A program made the translations under genes and the position numbers. Source: Candidatus Accumulibacter proximus (GTDB lineage: Bacteria > Pseudomonadota > Gammaproteobacteria > Burkholderiales > Rhodocyclaceae). Taken from it: a DNA stretch of 64,000 nucleotides. The stretch lies in the NCBI GenBank assembly GCA_016709675.1, contig JADJMH010000016.1, forward strand, positions 124,001-188,000, read 5' to 3'. Under the pieces are notes generated by a model. That model was not told the DNA's origin, did no database searches, and worked only from the letters and a program-made list of their open reading frames with translations. This document shows, in pieces, positions 33,002 to 43,000 of this stretch. How positions within the stretch are numbered: position 1 is the first letter of the stretch; every line of letters begins with the position of its first letter.

Positions 33002-35134
33002 TCAGGCGCCGGACTTGAGTTTCACGGTGGCTTGCGCCGCAAGAACGACCGCGATTTCCGGCTTGTCGGCACGCGCGGCAGTAACGCTGAACGTCGTGTC
33101 CGCCGTGATCGGTCCGGTCGGCAGGACGATGCTCGCCCCGTTACCAGGCAGCGGCGGGCCGATGGCGGCCTGCCCGGAAAGCAACTGGTAATCGATGCCG
33201 CGCTGGCTTTGTTCGACGACGATCTGGCTGCCAGCGTTCAGCGCGACAGTGTCGGCGGTCGCCGATACCGGCAGTGCCGCGTTCGGCCGCACCAGCACCT
33301 GCACCGCTACGACGCGCTCGACGCGGATGCCTTGCTCAACGACGCTGGAGACGACCACCTCGCAGGCTGCATCTGCGTTCAACGGCTCGCTGCTGATGAC
33401 CAGTTCGCCATGGTTCCCGGTCAGCGCCGGCCTCACTGCACCGCCAGCAAGCGTCACCTGATACTGGTCTTCCGGTTGGCTGTCGGGGATCACGATCTTA
33501 GTGCTGCTGCCGTAGTCGATCACCGCCTGATCGGCGCGGATCGCGGGTACCGCCGCGAGCTGCGCGAGTTGTGCCATCGCCACCTCGACCTTGGTCTGCG
33601 CTTTCACCGCGCGGCAGGCCAGGCTGGTGCCGGCCGGCAAGGGCGTGATGTCGAGCAGCGGCAGACGCGGAAAAGCCCTCGCCAGGTCGGCGCCCACGGC
33701 CAGTGGAGGTTGCAGATCGGTGGCGAGCGCCAGATCGATCTCGACGCCGAGTTGATCGACGCCCTTGTTCTGCGTCACGTCGTGTTCATCACGCTGGTGG
33801 AAATACGCCGGCAGCGGAAAGTCATCACCTGCCGGCGACGGCCGGAAGTGGTAGAAGACCCCCAGTTGACCACCGGCGACCTGCAGGCTGTCGCCCGTCT
33901 GCGCGCCGATCAGCGGCACGCGCAGCGTCAGCACCCGCTCCGGGTCGGGGCGCACGAGCAGCGCTGCGGCCTGGTTCAAGTGGACCGCCGAAGTGATGAT
34001 TGCCGAATCCGGACTGTCGGCATCGACCCGATGCTCTTTCAGCGCCTGGACGATGATCAGCGAGTCGTCGGTCAAGGACGGTATCGCCAGGCGCAAATCC
34101 CCGCCGGTGCCGGGCACCGGACCGTCACCGAGCGCCACGTATCCCACGGGCGTCTGCCACGTTCGCCACGCACTGGGGGCCGTTGGCGGCGGCTTTTGCA
34201 CTTGCACATCCGGCCACCCCGGTACCGGCACCGTCGCGAGGTCCGCACCGCCGGCGTCGCCGTGCACGAAGTCGGCGTCCGGTATTCGACGCAGGTAGGC
34301 GCGGTAGAAAACACTCCCTTGCGTGTCGGCAATCTTGATCGCCGCGCCATGACGGTAGTCAACAATCGGCTGCGGGTCGGCCGAGACGGCGAGCCCCGGA
34401 TTGGCGAGCACCTTGAGGTGCAGGCGGGTTTCCAGCAGATCACTCTCGTCGGGCCGGTTTGCGGAAGCGGGGAAGGTCTTGGTCGCGCGCACCCGAATCA
34501 CGGCATCCTCGGTCATCGGGCCGGTCTGCAGACTGACCGCGCCCAGATCGCCGGGCTTGCTTTCGGTTCCCTCTTGCTCGTCGACGATCAGCCCGAGCAG
34601 CGAATACTGGACTCCCTCCTGCGTCTTGTCGACCTGCACCTCGACGCTGCACCCGTAGGGAACGATGCGCGCATCGGAAGGCTTCGGATCGGAGAGCGTG
34701 CCATCGAGCACCTGCGCTGCCAGGATGCTGATGGCGAGGCTCGTGTCAATGCCGACCTTGACCGGCGCGGTCTCGTTGAGAAAACGCGGGCTCTGCGCCG
34801 GCAGCGTCGAGCCCGCAGCGCCTTGTTTGCTCGCCAGGATTCGATAGGTGACGTTTTCCAGAACCGCCGGCGTTTCGATCCCCAGCGTGGTGTCGGCGCC
34901 GTCGCTCTTGAACTTGTCTCCGAGCGAATTTCCCTCGGGATCGCACAACTGGTAGCTGACGCCCGCTTGCGCGTTTTCGAGCTGGATGCTGGCGGTGCCC
35001 CCGTACGGGACCTTGGGTGGATCGGCGACGACGTGCAGGTCGGTCAGCGGGTAGGTGTCACCGATCCCGAGCAGGTCGATCAGTCGATCGCGCGCGCTGC
35101 GCAGCGGGATGGCGTGGTCGGGCATGCTGCTCAT
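33002..35134 (-). CDS. six-repeat beta-rich eCIS protein of unknown function
   Basis: A 710-residue protein without signal peptide or membrane segment. A motif of the form Y-G-x-S-x-x-I-x-I-x-x-S-Q-x-G-V-x-Y-x-L recurs at about residues 44, 160, 257, 412, 537 and 628. Examples are YGGTASIQLENAQAGVSYQL and NAGSQIVVEQSQRGIDYQL. Each is followed by threonine-rich strands such as TGPITADTTFSV. The pattern suggests Ig-like or similar beta-sandwich modules strung together. Its place between baseplate and tape-measure genes suggests a baseplate or fibre decoration. I do not recognise a named family. It overlaps no gene but starts 4 bases after the previous stop. Confidence 0.65.
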   Translation of the reverse strand: MSSMPDHAIPLRSARDRLIDLLGIGDTYPLTDLHVVADPPKVPYGGTASIQLENAQAGVSYQLCDPEGNSLGDKFKSDGADTTLGIETPAVLENVTYRILASKQGAAGSTLPAQSPRFLNETAPVKVGIDTSLAISILAAQVLDGTLSDPKPSDARIVPYGCSVEVQVDKTQEGVQYSLLGLIVDEQEGTESKPGDLGAVSLQTGPMTEDAVIRVRATKTFPASANRPDESDLLETRLHLKVLANPGLAVSADPQPIVDYRHGAAIKIADTQGSVFYRAYLRRIPDADFVHGDAGGADLATVPVPGWPDVQVQKPPPTAPSAWRTWQTPVGYVALGDGPVPGTGGDLRLAIPSLTDDSLIIVQALKEHRVDADSPDSAIITSAVHLNQAAALLVRPDPERVLTLRVPLIGAQTGDSLQVAGGQLGVFYHFRPSPAGDDFPLPAYFHQRDEHDVTQNKGVDQLGVEIDLALATDLQPPLAVGADLARAFPRLPLLDITPLPAGTSLACRAVKAQTKVEVAMAQLAQLAAVPAIRADQAVIDYGSSTKIVIPDSQPEDQYQVTLAGGAVRPALTGNHGELVISSEPLNADAACEVVVSSVVEQGIRVERVVAVQVLVRPNAALPVSATADTVALNAGSQIVVEQSQRGIDYQLLSGQAAIGPPLPGNGASIVLPTGPITADTTFSVTAARADKPEIAVVLAAQATVKLKSGA

Positions 35135-35137
35135 CGG

Positions 35138-37282
35138 TCAACCCTCCAACTCGGCCAGGCGGTAGCTGCGCAATTTCTGCAGCCAGGCGCAATACGCCAT
35201 TTCGAAGGCCTGCTTCTCGTCTTCCTCCTGCCACAGCACGCGGGCGCTGAGATGTGCCGGCGTCTCCTCGAGCACCGTCCGCTCGACGAACTGCCGGAAG
35301 TTGGGTTCCTGGTAGCGAGCAAGCCACCCAGGGAAGACCAGGCTGATCTGCAACGAGTAGGGATCGCGCACCTGCGCGTCACGAAACAGCGGCGCCCTTT
35401 GATGCACGTCGCCCGGCAGCGGACGCAGCAGGATGTGCTCGACGAGATAGAACGTCTCGTCATCGCTGATGCCGAGCTTGCGGCGCAGCGTCCATTCCAG
35501 GCCCGAGCGGTTTTCGGCGCCAGCGGGTTCGAGAAGGTTGAACCCGGTACCGCGGTCACGCCCGATGCGCGGGTAGTCGCGCAGGAAGGTGCGTTTGTCG
35601 CGCGCCAGCCGCTCGGCACGCGTCATGCCGGCAGCCGCGCCCTCGCCCGCCTGCAACAGTGCGTAGTCGTGGAACTGCTCGCCAAAGCGCGCCAGCAAGT
35701 GATCGAGAAAACGGTTGCGCCGCTGCAGCCCCGGTTGGCGTTTCGACCCGACTGCGTCCGTGGGTTCCTCGGTGATCTGCTGCAGCAGCGCGCGATGCTT
35801 ATCCGGGCCCGAAACGCGAATCTCGTCCAACCCGAGCTCGCCGTCATCCGGAATGACCTGCGAGAAGTACGAATGGTACGAATCGTCGGCATCGTTCGCG
35901 TCCGGCGCTTCGTCACCGAACGAAAACAGCTTGCCGACGTTTGCCAACTGGGCGAATTGATTCGCCAGCAGTTGATCGTAGAACATCAGGTAGGCTTTCA
36001 ATTGCTTCGCCAGAGCGTGGCGGGCTGGCGGCGCCGACTGCGGCAATCCCGCCGCACCGATGCCGTAGGTCATCGGAAAGTGTTCCTGGATCGAATGGTA
36101 GTTCGCCACGTGGCGGTCGCGACCTGGCGGCGACCGCAGTTCGTGTTCATGTTCCCCGTTCTGGTTGCGGGGGGCAGTCTCGCGCGCGAGCGACTCGTAC
36201 AGACCCTGTGCCGTCTCCTTGATTCCTGCCTGATCGATCAGCAGGCCTCGCCTTTCCAGGCGGATTTCCGATTTCAGATCGAAACGGGGGGTCTTCGCAG
36301 AATCGACGGTCAGCAACCAGTCCTTGAGCGCCTTGCCGTCGCCATCGGTGAAATGCAGACTCTTGACGGCCAGCACCCCCGGCACGGCCATCAGCACGCG
36401 GATCATATCCGAGACGCGCACCGAGCTGCGCCGTTCGATCCCGGCCAGATCTTCGACGTCGATGAATCCGTGATCGAGCAGCGGTCCCTCGAAGATTTCA
36501 TCGACGCGCCGGCCGCGCTCGAGCATTTCCGCCAGCGTGCGGAAAGGCACCGCCGGCGAGAAGTAGCCCGCAATACTCTGGTAAATGCTCGCCAGCAGCC
36601 GCGAGGCGTCGCCCACAGCGCCGATCTCCAGCGTGGCGCGCAGCCTGATCGGCTCGTCATCGAGGACGAGAATCTCGTGCACATCCACTCCCAGCGGGCG
36701 GCAGCGATGCAGCCGCCGCGCGGCTTCCGAACGGAGTGTACGCGCCGCTTCCGAACCACCGGCCGTCTTCGCGGCGTCGCTCATTTCGATGCGGACCCGA
36801 AGCAGACCCTGGCTGCGGATTTCGGAAACGTTAGGGCTCGGCGCCGCAGCGCCTGCGGTCGGGGCCGGGACAAGCGGGCTCACTTCGCGCTTCGCCGAAT
36901 CAAAGGTCGCTGCCGGCTCGTCGACGAGGTCGATCCAGGCGTTCCTGACGCCGGGAACGTCGATCACCAGCTTGCGCAGGTCGCTGATCGTCACCGGGCT
37001 GGTCGGCAGGATCTGCGCTGGCGCGGGAAGATCCGCGCCGGGCTCGTGTCCCGCGCGGGTCAGCAGGTCGGGAAGCGCGAACTGGCTCCGGTAGCCGAGA
37101 TCGGTGAGCGCATAGCAAAGCTGCTCGAGGATTGTGATCCCGGGATCGTGGGCGTTGTGATCGGTCCAGGTGTCACCGGCCAGCGAGCAGACGAGCGCCA
37201 TCGCTTGCTGGCGCAGCGATGGGAAATCCGGCGCCGTGACTGCCGCCGATTCAACCACTGCGAGATTTCCGGGCTTGTCCAT
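35138..37282 (-). CDS. eCIS baseplate protein, Afp12-like
   Basis: A 714-residue protein. Near residues 38-62 stands TWTDHNAHDPGITILEQLCY followed by ALTDLGYR, a signature shared by eCIS and phage-type baseplate wedge proteins. The C terminus contains DETFYLVEHILLRPLPGD and SLQISLVFPGWLARY, FRQFVERTVLEETPAHLSAR, which recur in eCIS loci. It probably completes the wedge together with the 1478-residue gp47-like protein. Assignment to Afp12 rests on motif and position. Confidence 0.72.
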   Translation of the reverse strand: MDKPGNLAVVESAAVTAPDFPSLRQQAMALVCSLAGDTWTDHNAHDPGITILEQLCYALTDLGYRSQFALPDLLTRAGHEPGADLPAPAQILPTSPVTISDLRKLVIDVPGVRNAWIDLVDEPAATFDSAKREVSPLVPAPTAGAAAPSPNVSEIRSQGLLRVRIEMSDAAKTAGGSEAARTLRSEAARRLHRCRPLGVDVHEILVLDDEPIRLRATLEIGAVGDASRLLASIYQSIAGYFSPAVPFRTLAEMLERGRRVDEIFEGPLLDHGFIDVEDLAGIERRSSVRVSDMIRVLMAVPGVLAVKSLHFTDGDGKALKDWLLTVDSAKTPRFDLKSEIRLERRGLLIDQAGIKETAQGLYESLARETAPRNQNGEHEHELRSPPGRDRHVANYHSIQEHFPMTYGIGAAGLPQSAPPARHALAKQLKAYLMFYDQLLANQFAQLANVGKLFSFGDEAPDANDADDSYHSYFSQVIPDDGELGLDEIRVSGPDKHRALLQQITEEPTDAVGSKRQPGLQRRNRFLDHLLARFGEQFHDYALLQAGEGAAAGMTRAERLARDKRTFLRDYPRIGRDRGTGFNLLEPAGAENRSGLEWTLRRKLGISDDETFYLVEHILLRPLPGDVHQRAPLFRDAQVRDPYSLQISLVFPGWLARYQEPNFRQFVERTVLEETPAHLSARVLWQEEDEKQAFEMAYCAWLQKLRSYRLAELEG

Positions 37283-37297
37283 GTTTTCGCCGCCGCT

Positions 37298-40042
37298 TCA
37301 ACGTGCTCTTAGCGTCTCGATTTCCACGCGCAACTCACCTATCTGGGATTGCTGTTGCTTCAAGCTCTCGATCAGCGGCGCGATGAGCGCCGAATAGTTG
37401 ATGCCTTTCATTCCGTCGGTACCGGTACGAACTGCTTCCGGAAAGAACTCCTCCACCTCTTGCGCGACTAGTCCCATCGCATAGGGGTCGTCCTCGGCGG
37501 CGTCTTGCCACTTGAAACGAACGCCGCGCAGTTTGAGGATGTCTTCCGGCGCCTGTATCAACGGCCCCACTTCCTTCTTTAGTCGCAGATCGGAGACGCC
37601 AAGGAGACGGCCGGCCCACAACTCGCCCTGTACATTGAGCGAGCCGGTTCCTCCCCATTCCTGTCCAATGATGACGCCCTTCTTGTGCAAGAGATACAGA
37701 ATTTCGTCGCCATTGATATGCATTCGCCCCGGGCTGAAGAGGGTACCTTGTGCGGCCATATTAATACCGCCGCTTACATCCAGCTTCGCCTTGGGGTCCG
37801 ACGTACCGATCCCGACGTTGCCCCCTGCATCGATGACGAGGCCTGTAACGCCCGCGTGTCCGTTCATGATCGAAAAAGAATTCCCGCCACGAACCCCGAT
37901 ATCCCACCAATGGCCGCTCGACACGCCCCCGCTACGGCCCATACGGATCGAGGCTGAACCTTGCTCAGCGCTCCACACGACGTGGGGGTTGTACAACATT
38001 ATGCCTGACGCGCCACCTTCACCTATGGTGACATACTGGTTGTTGCCGTCTCCCCATCGGTTCGTGGTCTTGACGACGAACTTGTCCCAATTTCCGGTGC
38101 CGCCAGTTTGAACATGTAATTGGCCCGCGGGACTGTCCGTCCCGATCCCGACGTTGCCATTCAATACAACTTGCTTAATGGCGCCCCATCCCATATCGCG
38201 CCCAATCGTGATCCGGTTGGCCGCGTCGCCCTCGTAATACATCAGGCTGGCTACCCTCTGAACCGAATCGTGTACCGCGATCTCGGTGTTGGCTGCGGTC
38301 TCCAATAGAAGCCCGGCGGTATTGGAAGTCCAGCCCTGCCCGCCGCCGTAACTGGTGTTGTTGCCACCAACGGTGAGTGATCCCGAAGCCATGTATCCCT
38401 GACCGGCGGCAACGCAATTACCGTTGCTGATGACCGCTACACCAGTCACTTCGAGCTTGCCCTTGGGGTCCGACGTGCCGATGCCGACCTTGCCATTCAA
38501 TACAACGTGCCCAATGGCGCCCCATCCCGGCCCCATATCGCGCCCAATTGTGATCCGGTTGGCCGCATCGCCTTCGTAATACATCAGGCTGGCTACCCTC
38601 GTACCCGAATCGTGTACCGCGATCTCGGTGTTGGCTGCGGTCTCCAATAGAAGCCCTGCGATATTGGAAATCCAGCCCTGCCCGCCGCCGTAACTGGTGT
38701 TGATGCCCCCAACAGTGAGTGATCCCGAGACCATCAGCCCAGCGCCGGCGGCAACGGAATTTCCGTTGCTGATGACCGTTACACCATTTACTTCGAACTT
38801 CGCCTTGGGGTCCACCGTGCCGATTCCGACATTCCCGTCCACAACAACGTTGCCGCTTACGGCTGTCAAGTCTGCAAAAAAACTCAACTTTGGAACATTA
38901 CCGGCGTGTCGACCAGTAAGCAATAATTCAGAAGCGTGACCTGTTCCGTCGCTGCTGAACGCTTCCAGATAAATGCGGTTGTCGTCTTTATTGTTGGCTA
39001 TTATCAGTTGCCCACCCCCATAACCTTCCAAACCAAGCTTTATCGCTGACGATGCCTTGATCTCAAACGAGTATTTCGGGTCTGTCGTGCCGATCCCGAC
39101 CCTACCATCATGTGTAAATAGTGCCAAAACCTTTGGCGTGAAATCCTCGGACTCTTTTGAGGAAGTCGTGCCGCTAGAAATAATGCTTAGATTATTCCAG
39201 TTTGGATAGTTTACAGCCAGTCCGATAGCACCGATATTGTCATGCTGGCTCGCGTATCTGAAATGGGGTTTTGTGTCGTGGTTCAAGTAGGCATTGCCTG
39301 CGAACAGACCATAGCCACTTGGTGAGGCTGACATATCTGCCCAACTATTGGTGCTGATCTGCCGTTTGGTCACGGCTGATATGCCTAAGGCGCTTCTTGG
39401 CTCCGACGTGCCGATGCCGACGTTCCCGTTCACCACAACGTTGCCGCTCACGGCTGTCAAGTCTGCAAGAAAACTCAACTTCGGAACATTACCGCCGTGT
39501 CGACCAGTAAGCGATAATTCAGAAGCGTGACCTGTTGCGTCGCTGCTGAACGCTTCCAGATAAATGCGGTTGTCGTCTTTATTGTTGGCTATTATCAGTT
39601 GTCCACCCCCAGAACCTTCCACACCAAGCTTTATCCCTGACGATGCCTTTATCTCAAACGAGTATTTCGGGTCCAACGTCCCGATCCCGACATTCCCCGT
39701 GTTCTGATCAATGAACAGCCTGCTGTTGCCGTCGGCGTCACCGATGCTCCAACCGGGCCTGGTGGCGCTCGCCGGGTCGTTGGGCTCAACGCGCGGATTC
39801 AGGCTGAGGGTCCACGCCGGCTTGGGATCGGCGAAACTGCCATAGAAATTGATCACTTTCTTCTGACTGTTGGCGCTGCCGTCCGCCTGCAGGCTCAGTG
39901 GCTCGTCCGGCAGCTTGACGATGCCATCGTCCTTCTGATTGATCATCCCATCGATCAGGTCCCTGAAGTTGCCTTCCGTGGGGATCGCGTTCTTCACGAA
40001 AAAGGACTTCAGCGCTTTGCGGTCGAGTTTCTTGATGTCCAT
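37298..40042 (-). CDS. eCIS tail fibre with C-terminal S74 autocleaving chaperone
   Basis: A 914-residue protein. The N terminus (MDIKKLDRKALKSFFVKNAI) is the likely baseplate-binding part. The middle is built of repeats ending NVGIGTxDPK, typical of beta-helical fibres. The end is an intramolecular chaperone of peptidase family S74: SDLRLKKEV gives catalytic Ser817 and Lys822/823, then LVAQEVEEFFPEAV and GINYSALIAPLIESLK, ending in a coiled coil. Such domains trimerise the fibre and cut themselves off. The fibre determines the target cell. Two pairs of long direct repeats lie in the gene. RBS AGGAAAG precedes ATG 40042. Confidence 0.88.
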   Translation of the reverse strand: MDIKKLDRKALKSFFVKNAIPTEGNFRDLIDGMINQKDDGIVKLPDEPLSLQADGSANSQKKVINFYGSFADPKPAWTLSLNPRVEPNDPASATRPGWSIGDADGNSRLFIDQNTGNVGIGTLDPKYSFEIKASSGIKLGVEGSGGGQLIIANNKDDNRIYLEAFSSDATGHASELSLTGRHGGNVPKLSFLADLTAVSGNVVVNGNVGIGTSEPRSALGISAVTKRQISTNSWADMSASPSGYGLFAGNAYLNHDTKPHFRYASQHDNIGAIGLAVNYPNWNNLSIISSGTTSSKESEDFTPKVLALFTHDGRVGIGTTDPKYSFEIKASSAIKLGLEGYGGGQLIIANNKDDNRIYLEAFSSDGTGHASELLLTGRHAGNVPKLSFFADLTAVSGNVVVDGNVGIGTVDPKAKFEVNGVTVISNGNSVAAGAGLMVSGSLTVGGINTSYGGGQGWISNIAGLLLETAANTEIAVHDSGTRVASLMYYEGDAANRITIGRDMGPGWGAIGHVVLNGKVGIGTSDPKGKLEVTGVAVISNGNCVAAGQGYMASGSLTVGGNNTSYGGGQGWTSNTAGLLLETAANTEIAVHDSVQRVASLMYYEGDAANRITIGRDMGWGAIKQVVLNGNVGIGTDSPAGQLHVQTGGTGNWDKFVVKTTNRWGDGNNQYVTIGEGGASGIMLYNPHVVWSAEQGSASIRMGRSGGVSSGHWWDIGVRGGNSFSIMNGHAGVTGLVIDAGGNVGIGTSDPKAKLDVSGGINMAAQGTLFSPGRMHINGDEILYLLHKKGVIIGQEWGGTGSLNVQGELWAGRLLGVSDLRLKKEVGPLIQAPEDILKLRGVRFKWQDAAEDDPYAMGLVAQEVEEFFPEAVRTGTDGMKGINYSALIAPLIESLKQQQSQIGELRVEIETLRAR
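38161..38480 (-). repeat. fibre direct repeat B, copy 2
   Basis: About 320 bp nearly identical to 38496-38821, encoding a module with GGGQGWTSNTAGLLLETAAN, then EIAVHDS and NRITIGRDMG. The copies lie in tandem with an offset of 341 bp over most of their length and differ by a 6-bp gap. Confidence 0.9.
38496..38821 (-). repeat. fibre direct repeat B, copy 1
   Basis: Partner of the previous entry; it reads GGGQGWISNIAGLLLETAAN at the same place. Nucleotide identity is high enough for slippage or recombination between copies. Confidence 0.9.
38818..39102 (-). repeat. fibre direct repeat A, copy 2
   Basis: About 285 bp nearly identical to 39409-39693 (constant offset of 591 bp). It encodes KYSFEIKASSAIKLGLEGYG, then GQLIIANNKDDNRIYLEAFS and TGRHAGNVPKLSFFADL. 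Confidence 0.9.
39409..39693 (-). repeat. fibre direct repeat A, copy 1
   Basis: Partner of the previous entry, about 300 bp apart. Between the copies lies a unique module (NKRQISTNSWADMSASPSGY). Confidence 0.9.
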
Positions 40043-40070
40043 GGCGGTCTTTCCTGTGATCTATGGTTCG

Positions 40071-43000
40071 TTAGTCGAATGCAGCGACGACGAAGTCGAG
40101 CTCGACCTTCATGTAGTTGATGCCGGTGAGTCTTTCGACGCGGTAGTCGGCTTGCGAAATGACGTCGAAGACGTGCTCGCGCGCCGCGACGAGAACGTCG
40201 TCCGGACGTTGCGCGCGAACGTGATAGCTGTCGCCCTCGGGGACGACGTTGGGGCTCTGGCCATCGTCCTGGCTGGAGAACAGCTTGAATTCGGCGAGGT
40301 AGTCCACGTAGTCGCGGCCGTCGAGGAAATCGATGATGCTGTTGGCGTAGATGCTGCCGCCGATGACGATGTCTGCGCCTTCGTCGTAGGCCCAGGGCGA
40401 CAGGAAGCGGTTGAGCTCCTCGTTGAGCCGCTTCCGGCAATAACCCTCGTCGCTGCCGGAACGAAAGCGCACGCCACAACGGACCATCACTGGGACGTAG
40501 TGCGCGTTCCTGGCCCTGACGGTGGCAAAAGGCGGCGTCTTGTCCTGCAGGAAGGCTTCGATGTCGCGCAGCAGATCAACCGGGGCCTTGGGCTCGAAGG
40601 GGTTGAAGGGCAGACGGTTCCGGATGTCCGGAATGACGATCAGCTCGATTCGGCCGGGTTCGTCCCGCTGCACGCTGGGGTCGGCACGCAGGCACTTCAC
40701 CTTGTACAGTTGCGGGAATTTCTCGAGCACCAGACGCTCGTAGTCCCAGGCCGTCAGCGCGCGCTGCTTGTGCCGCAGCCGTTCGCTGACGCGGACGTTG
40801 AAGCTCGCGTCCTGCTCGGCCATTTTTCCGCCGAACGAGGAGTACGGCTGGCGGATGTGCGCGACGCCGGGCAATGGCGTCACCAGCTTGGCAATGCGGC
40901 CGGCGGGAAGAGGTTCACTGAGATGTTCGGGAGCGTTGCGGTCGTCCGCAAAGGACGCGAGCACCGCATTCGGATGAATGGCGACGAGGTCGCACACGCT
41001 GTCGGACGAGCGCGCGATGGCAGCGCGAATCCAGTAGCAGCCGCCGGGCAGCCGCGTGTTGGGCGCTGCCGGTTTCAGCAACAGCTCGACGATGCCGGAA
41101 TTGATCAGCCCGCGCGTGCCATCGGCGACGAGGCTGCCGTCGTGCAGCGTCAGCCAGCGGTTGCCGCTCAGGTAACTCCATTGCACCGGCTCGGGTACCG
41201 CGTCCGGATTCGCGCTGCCTTCGGCGACCTGGAACAGCAGCGAGACTCTCTGCGGAGCGTGGACGTTGCGCAAACCGATGTACAACTCGCCCTCGTTTTC
41301 GTACTGCGGCAGGAACGGACAACCCGGCGGCGCGCCTTCGGGCTTCAGCTCGGCGTAGCCGAAGGGCTCGACGTGGAAGACGCGCATCGCCGCCGTGCCG
41401 CTCGCTGCCGGGTCGAGGACAAGGTTGGCCGAGGCCGCATAGTCGACGGTCAGCGACTTGATCTTCGGCGTGTACGGGGGGTTGACCTGGTAAGTGGCGG
41501 CGACCACCGTCGCCGGGTCCTTGTTGGCGATCGCTGCCGCCATCGCCAGCGACTGGCGCAGCGCGACCGTCGGATAGACGGCGTGCTGAAAGTCTGGCTC
41601 GCCCAACTCCCACACAAAGTAGCGATTCCATTCGGTGACATCGGATGAAGAGGCGAGCACGTGGTCCGGGTTGCCCTGATCTTCCGGAGCCTGCAGGGTT
41701 GCCGCGACGGGCTGTGTGGCGCCTGCCTTATCGAACAGGGTGAGGTCACGGGGAAAGTCCTGCAGTACTTTGCCATCGGCCAGTTTCACTTTCGCCGTAA
41801 ACTTTTCGTTGGCGAGCGAGGGAGGATCGCTGGCCTGTTCTGGCGGCAGGTAGGTCGCATAGTGCTCGCCGAGATTCTTCGGGACACCCATCCAGGTGAT
41901 GTTGAAGCCGAGCGAGTCGAGCTTCTTGCCGACCATTTCGCGATGCCCGAAGTAAAACCTTGAACCGGTCGCCGGTTGGATGCCAAAGGGCTCGAATGGC
42001 TTCCTGGCGTCGAGGATGGTCTGGTCGTTGCGAATGGACACACTGGCGAGCCCTTCGACCGTGACGACCAGGCGGGCGCGGAACAGCGTCAGTTTGCTCA
42101 AAGGCTGGTAACTGATGGCGTAGCAGGAGTCTTCGTCGTTCCAGATCGGCCTGAGCATCAGGCGCAGAACCGGCACGGGCGTTTCGATGCCGTGCACTGC
42201 GAGCGTTGGCGGAATGAGCGGCGGTTGGTCCTCCGAGAGGACGACACGGAACATCAACGCGCGCAGCTTGGTGATGTCCACATCGGGCGGCGGCGGATAG
42301 TCCATCGCCGGATCGTTCCAGGTGATCTCCACGGACTGTGGTTCGATCCAGCCCTTGGCAGTACTCATCTGTACCTGGAAGGGGTTGAAGTTCGCGACGC
42401 TCGGTGCTTTGTCCGTCGGGGCGAGCAGCTTTCGGACTTTCTCGGGATCGAAGCTCTGCGGGTCGGCGGCGAAGCCGAGTGTCAGATCGATCGTCCTCTT
42501 TCCCTCGGCAAGGGCCAGCAGCGGCGACGACATCGCCCAACCGAATACCGGCTCCGGAACGGGCAGCTCGGCGCGGCGCTGCTCGCCGCGGCCGAAGGTT
42601 TTCCAGCGTGGCAAGGCTTCAGGCTCGGCCTGCGCCGGCTGTGCGAGCACCGCCCTGGCATCGGCGGCGGCATAGAGATTGCGCCATTCGACTTTCTCGG
42701 CGACGGGGTCTTTGAAGTCCTCCCGGTTGCGCTGGGCGATTTCGAGCATCTCGTAGACGCGGCTCCAATCGGTCGGCTCGATCGCCCTGGCGATGTTGGC
42801 GAGGTATTGCTGATCAGGTTCGCTTAGCTTGAGTGCGCCAAGGCCTGCGAGCGCCTGGTCAACATCCTCGATCTTGTCGAGGCCGAGCACCTTGAGCAGC
42901 AGGTCGTGCAAGGCCCGTGTGCTGTCGTTCGCGGCGATGCCGGGCTGTGCGATGGCCTCGAGCGCCTTGCGCCGCCGGGCGTAGATCATTTCCCGATGCG

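Noticed and set aside
32642..37312. A 1556-codon open frame on the plus strand opposite four eCIS genes
   Set aside because: It is antisense to the tape-measure gene's 5' end and to genes with clear family motifs. It arises from GC-rich codon bias, shows no domain and has no RBS.
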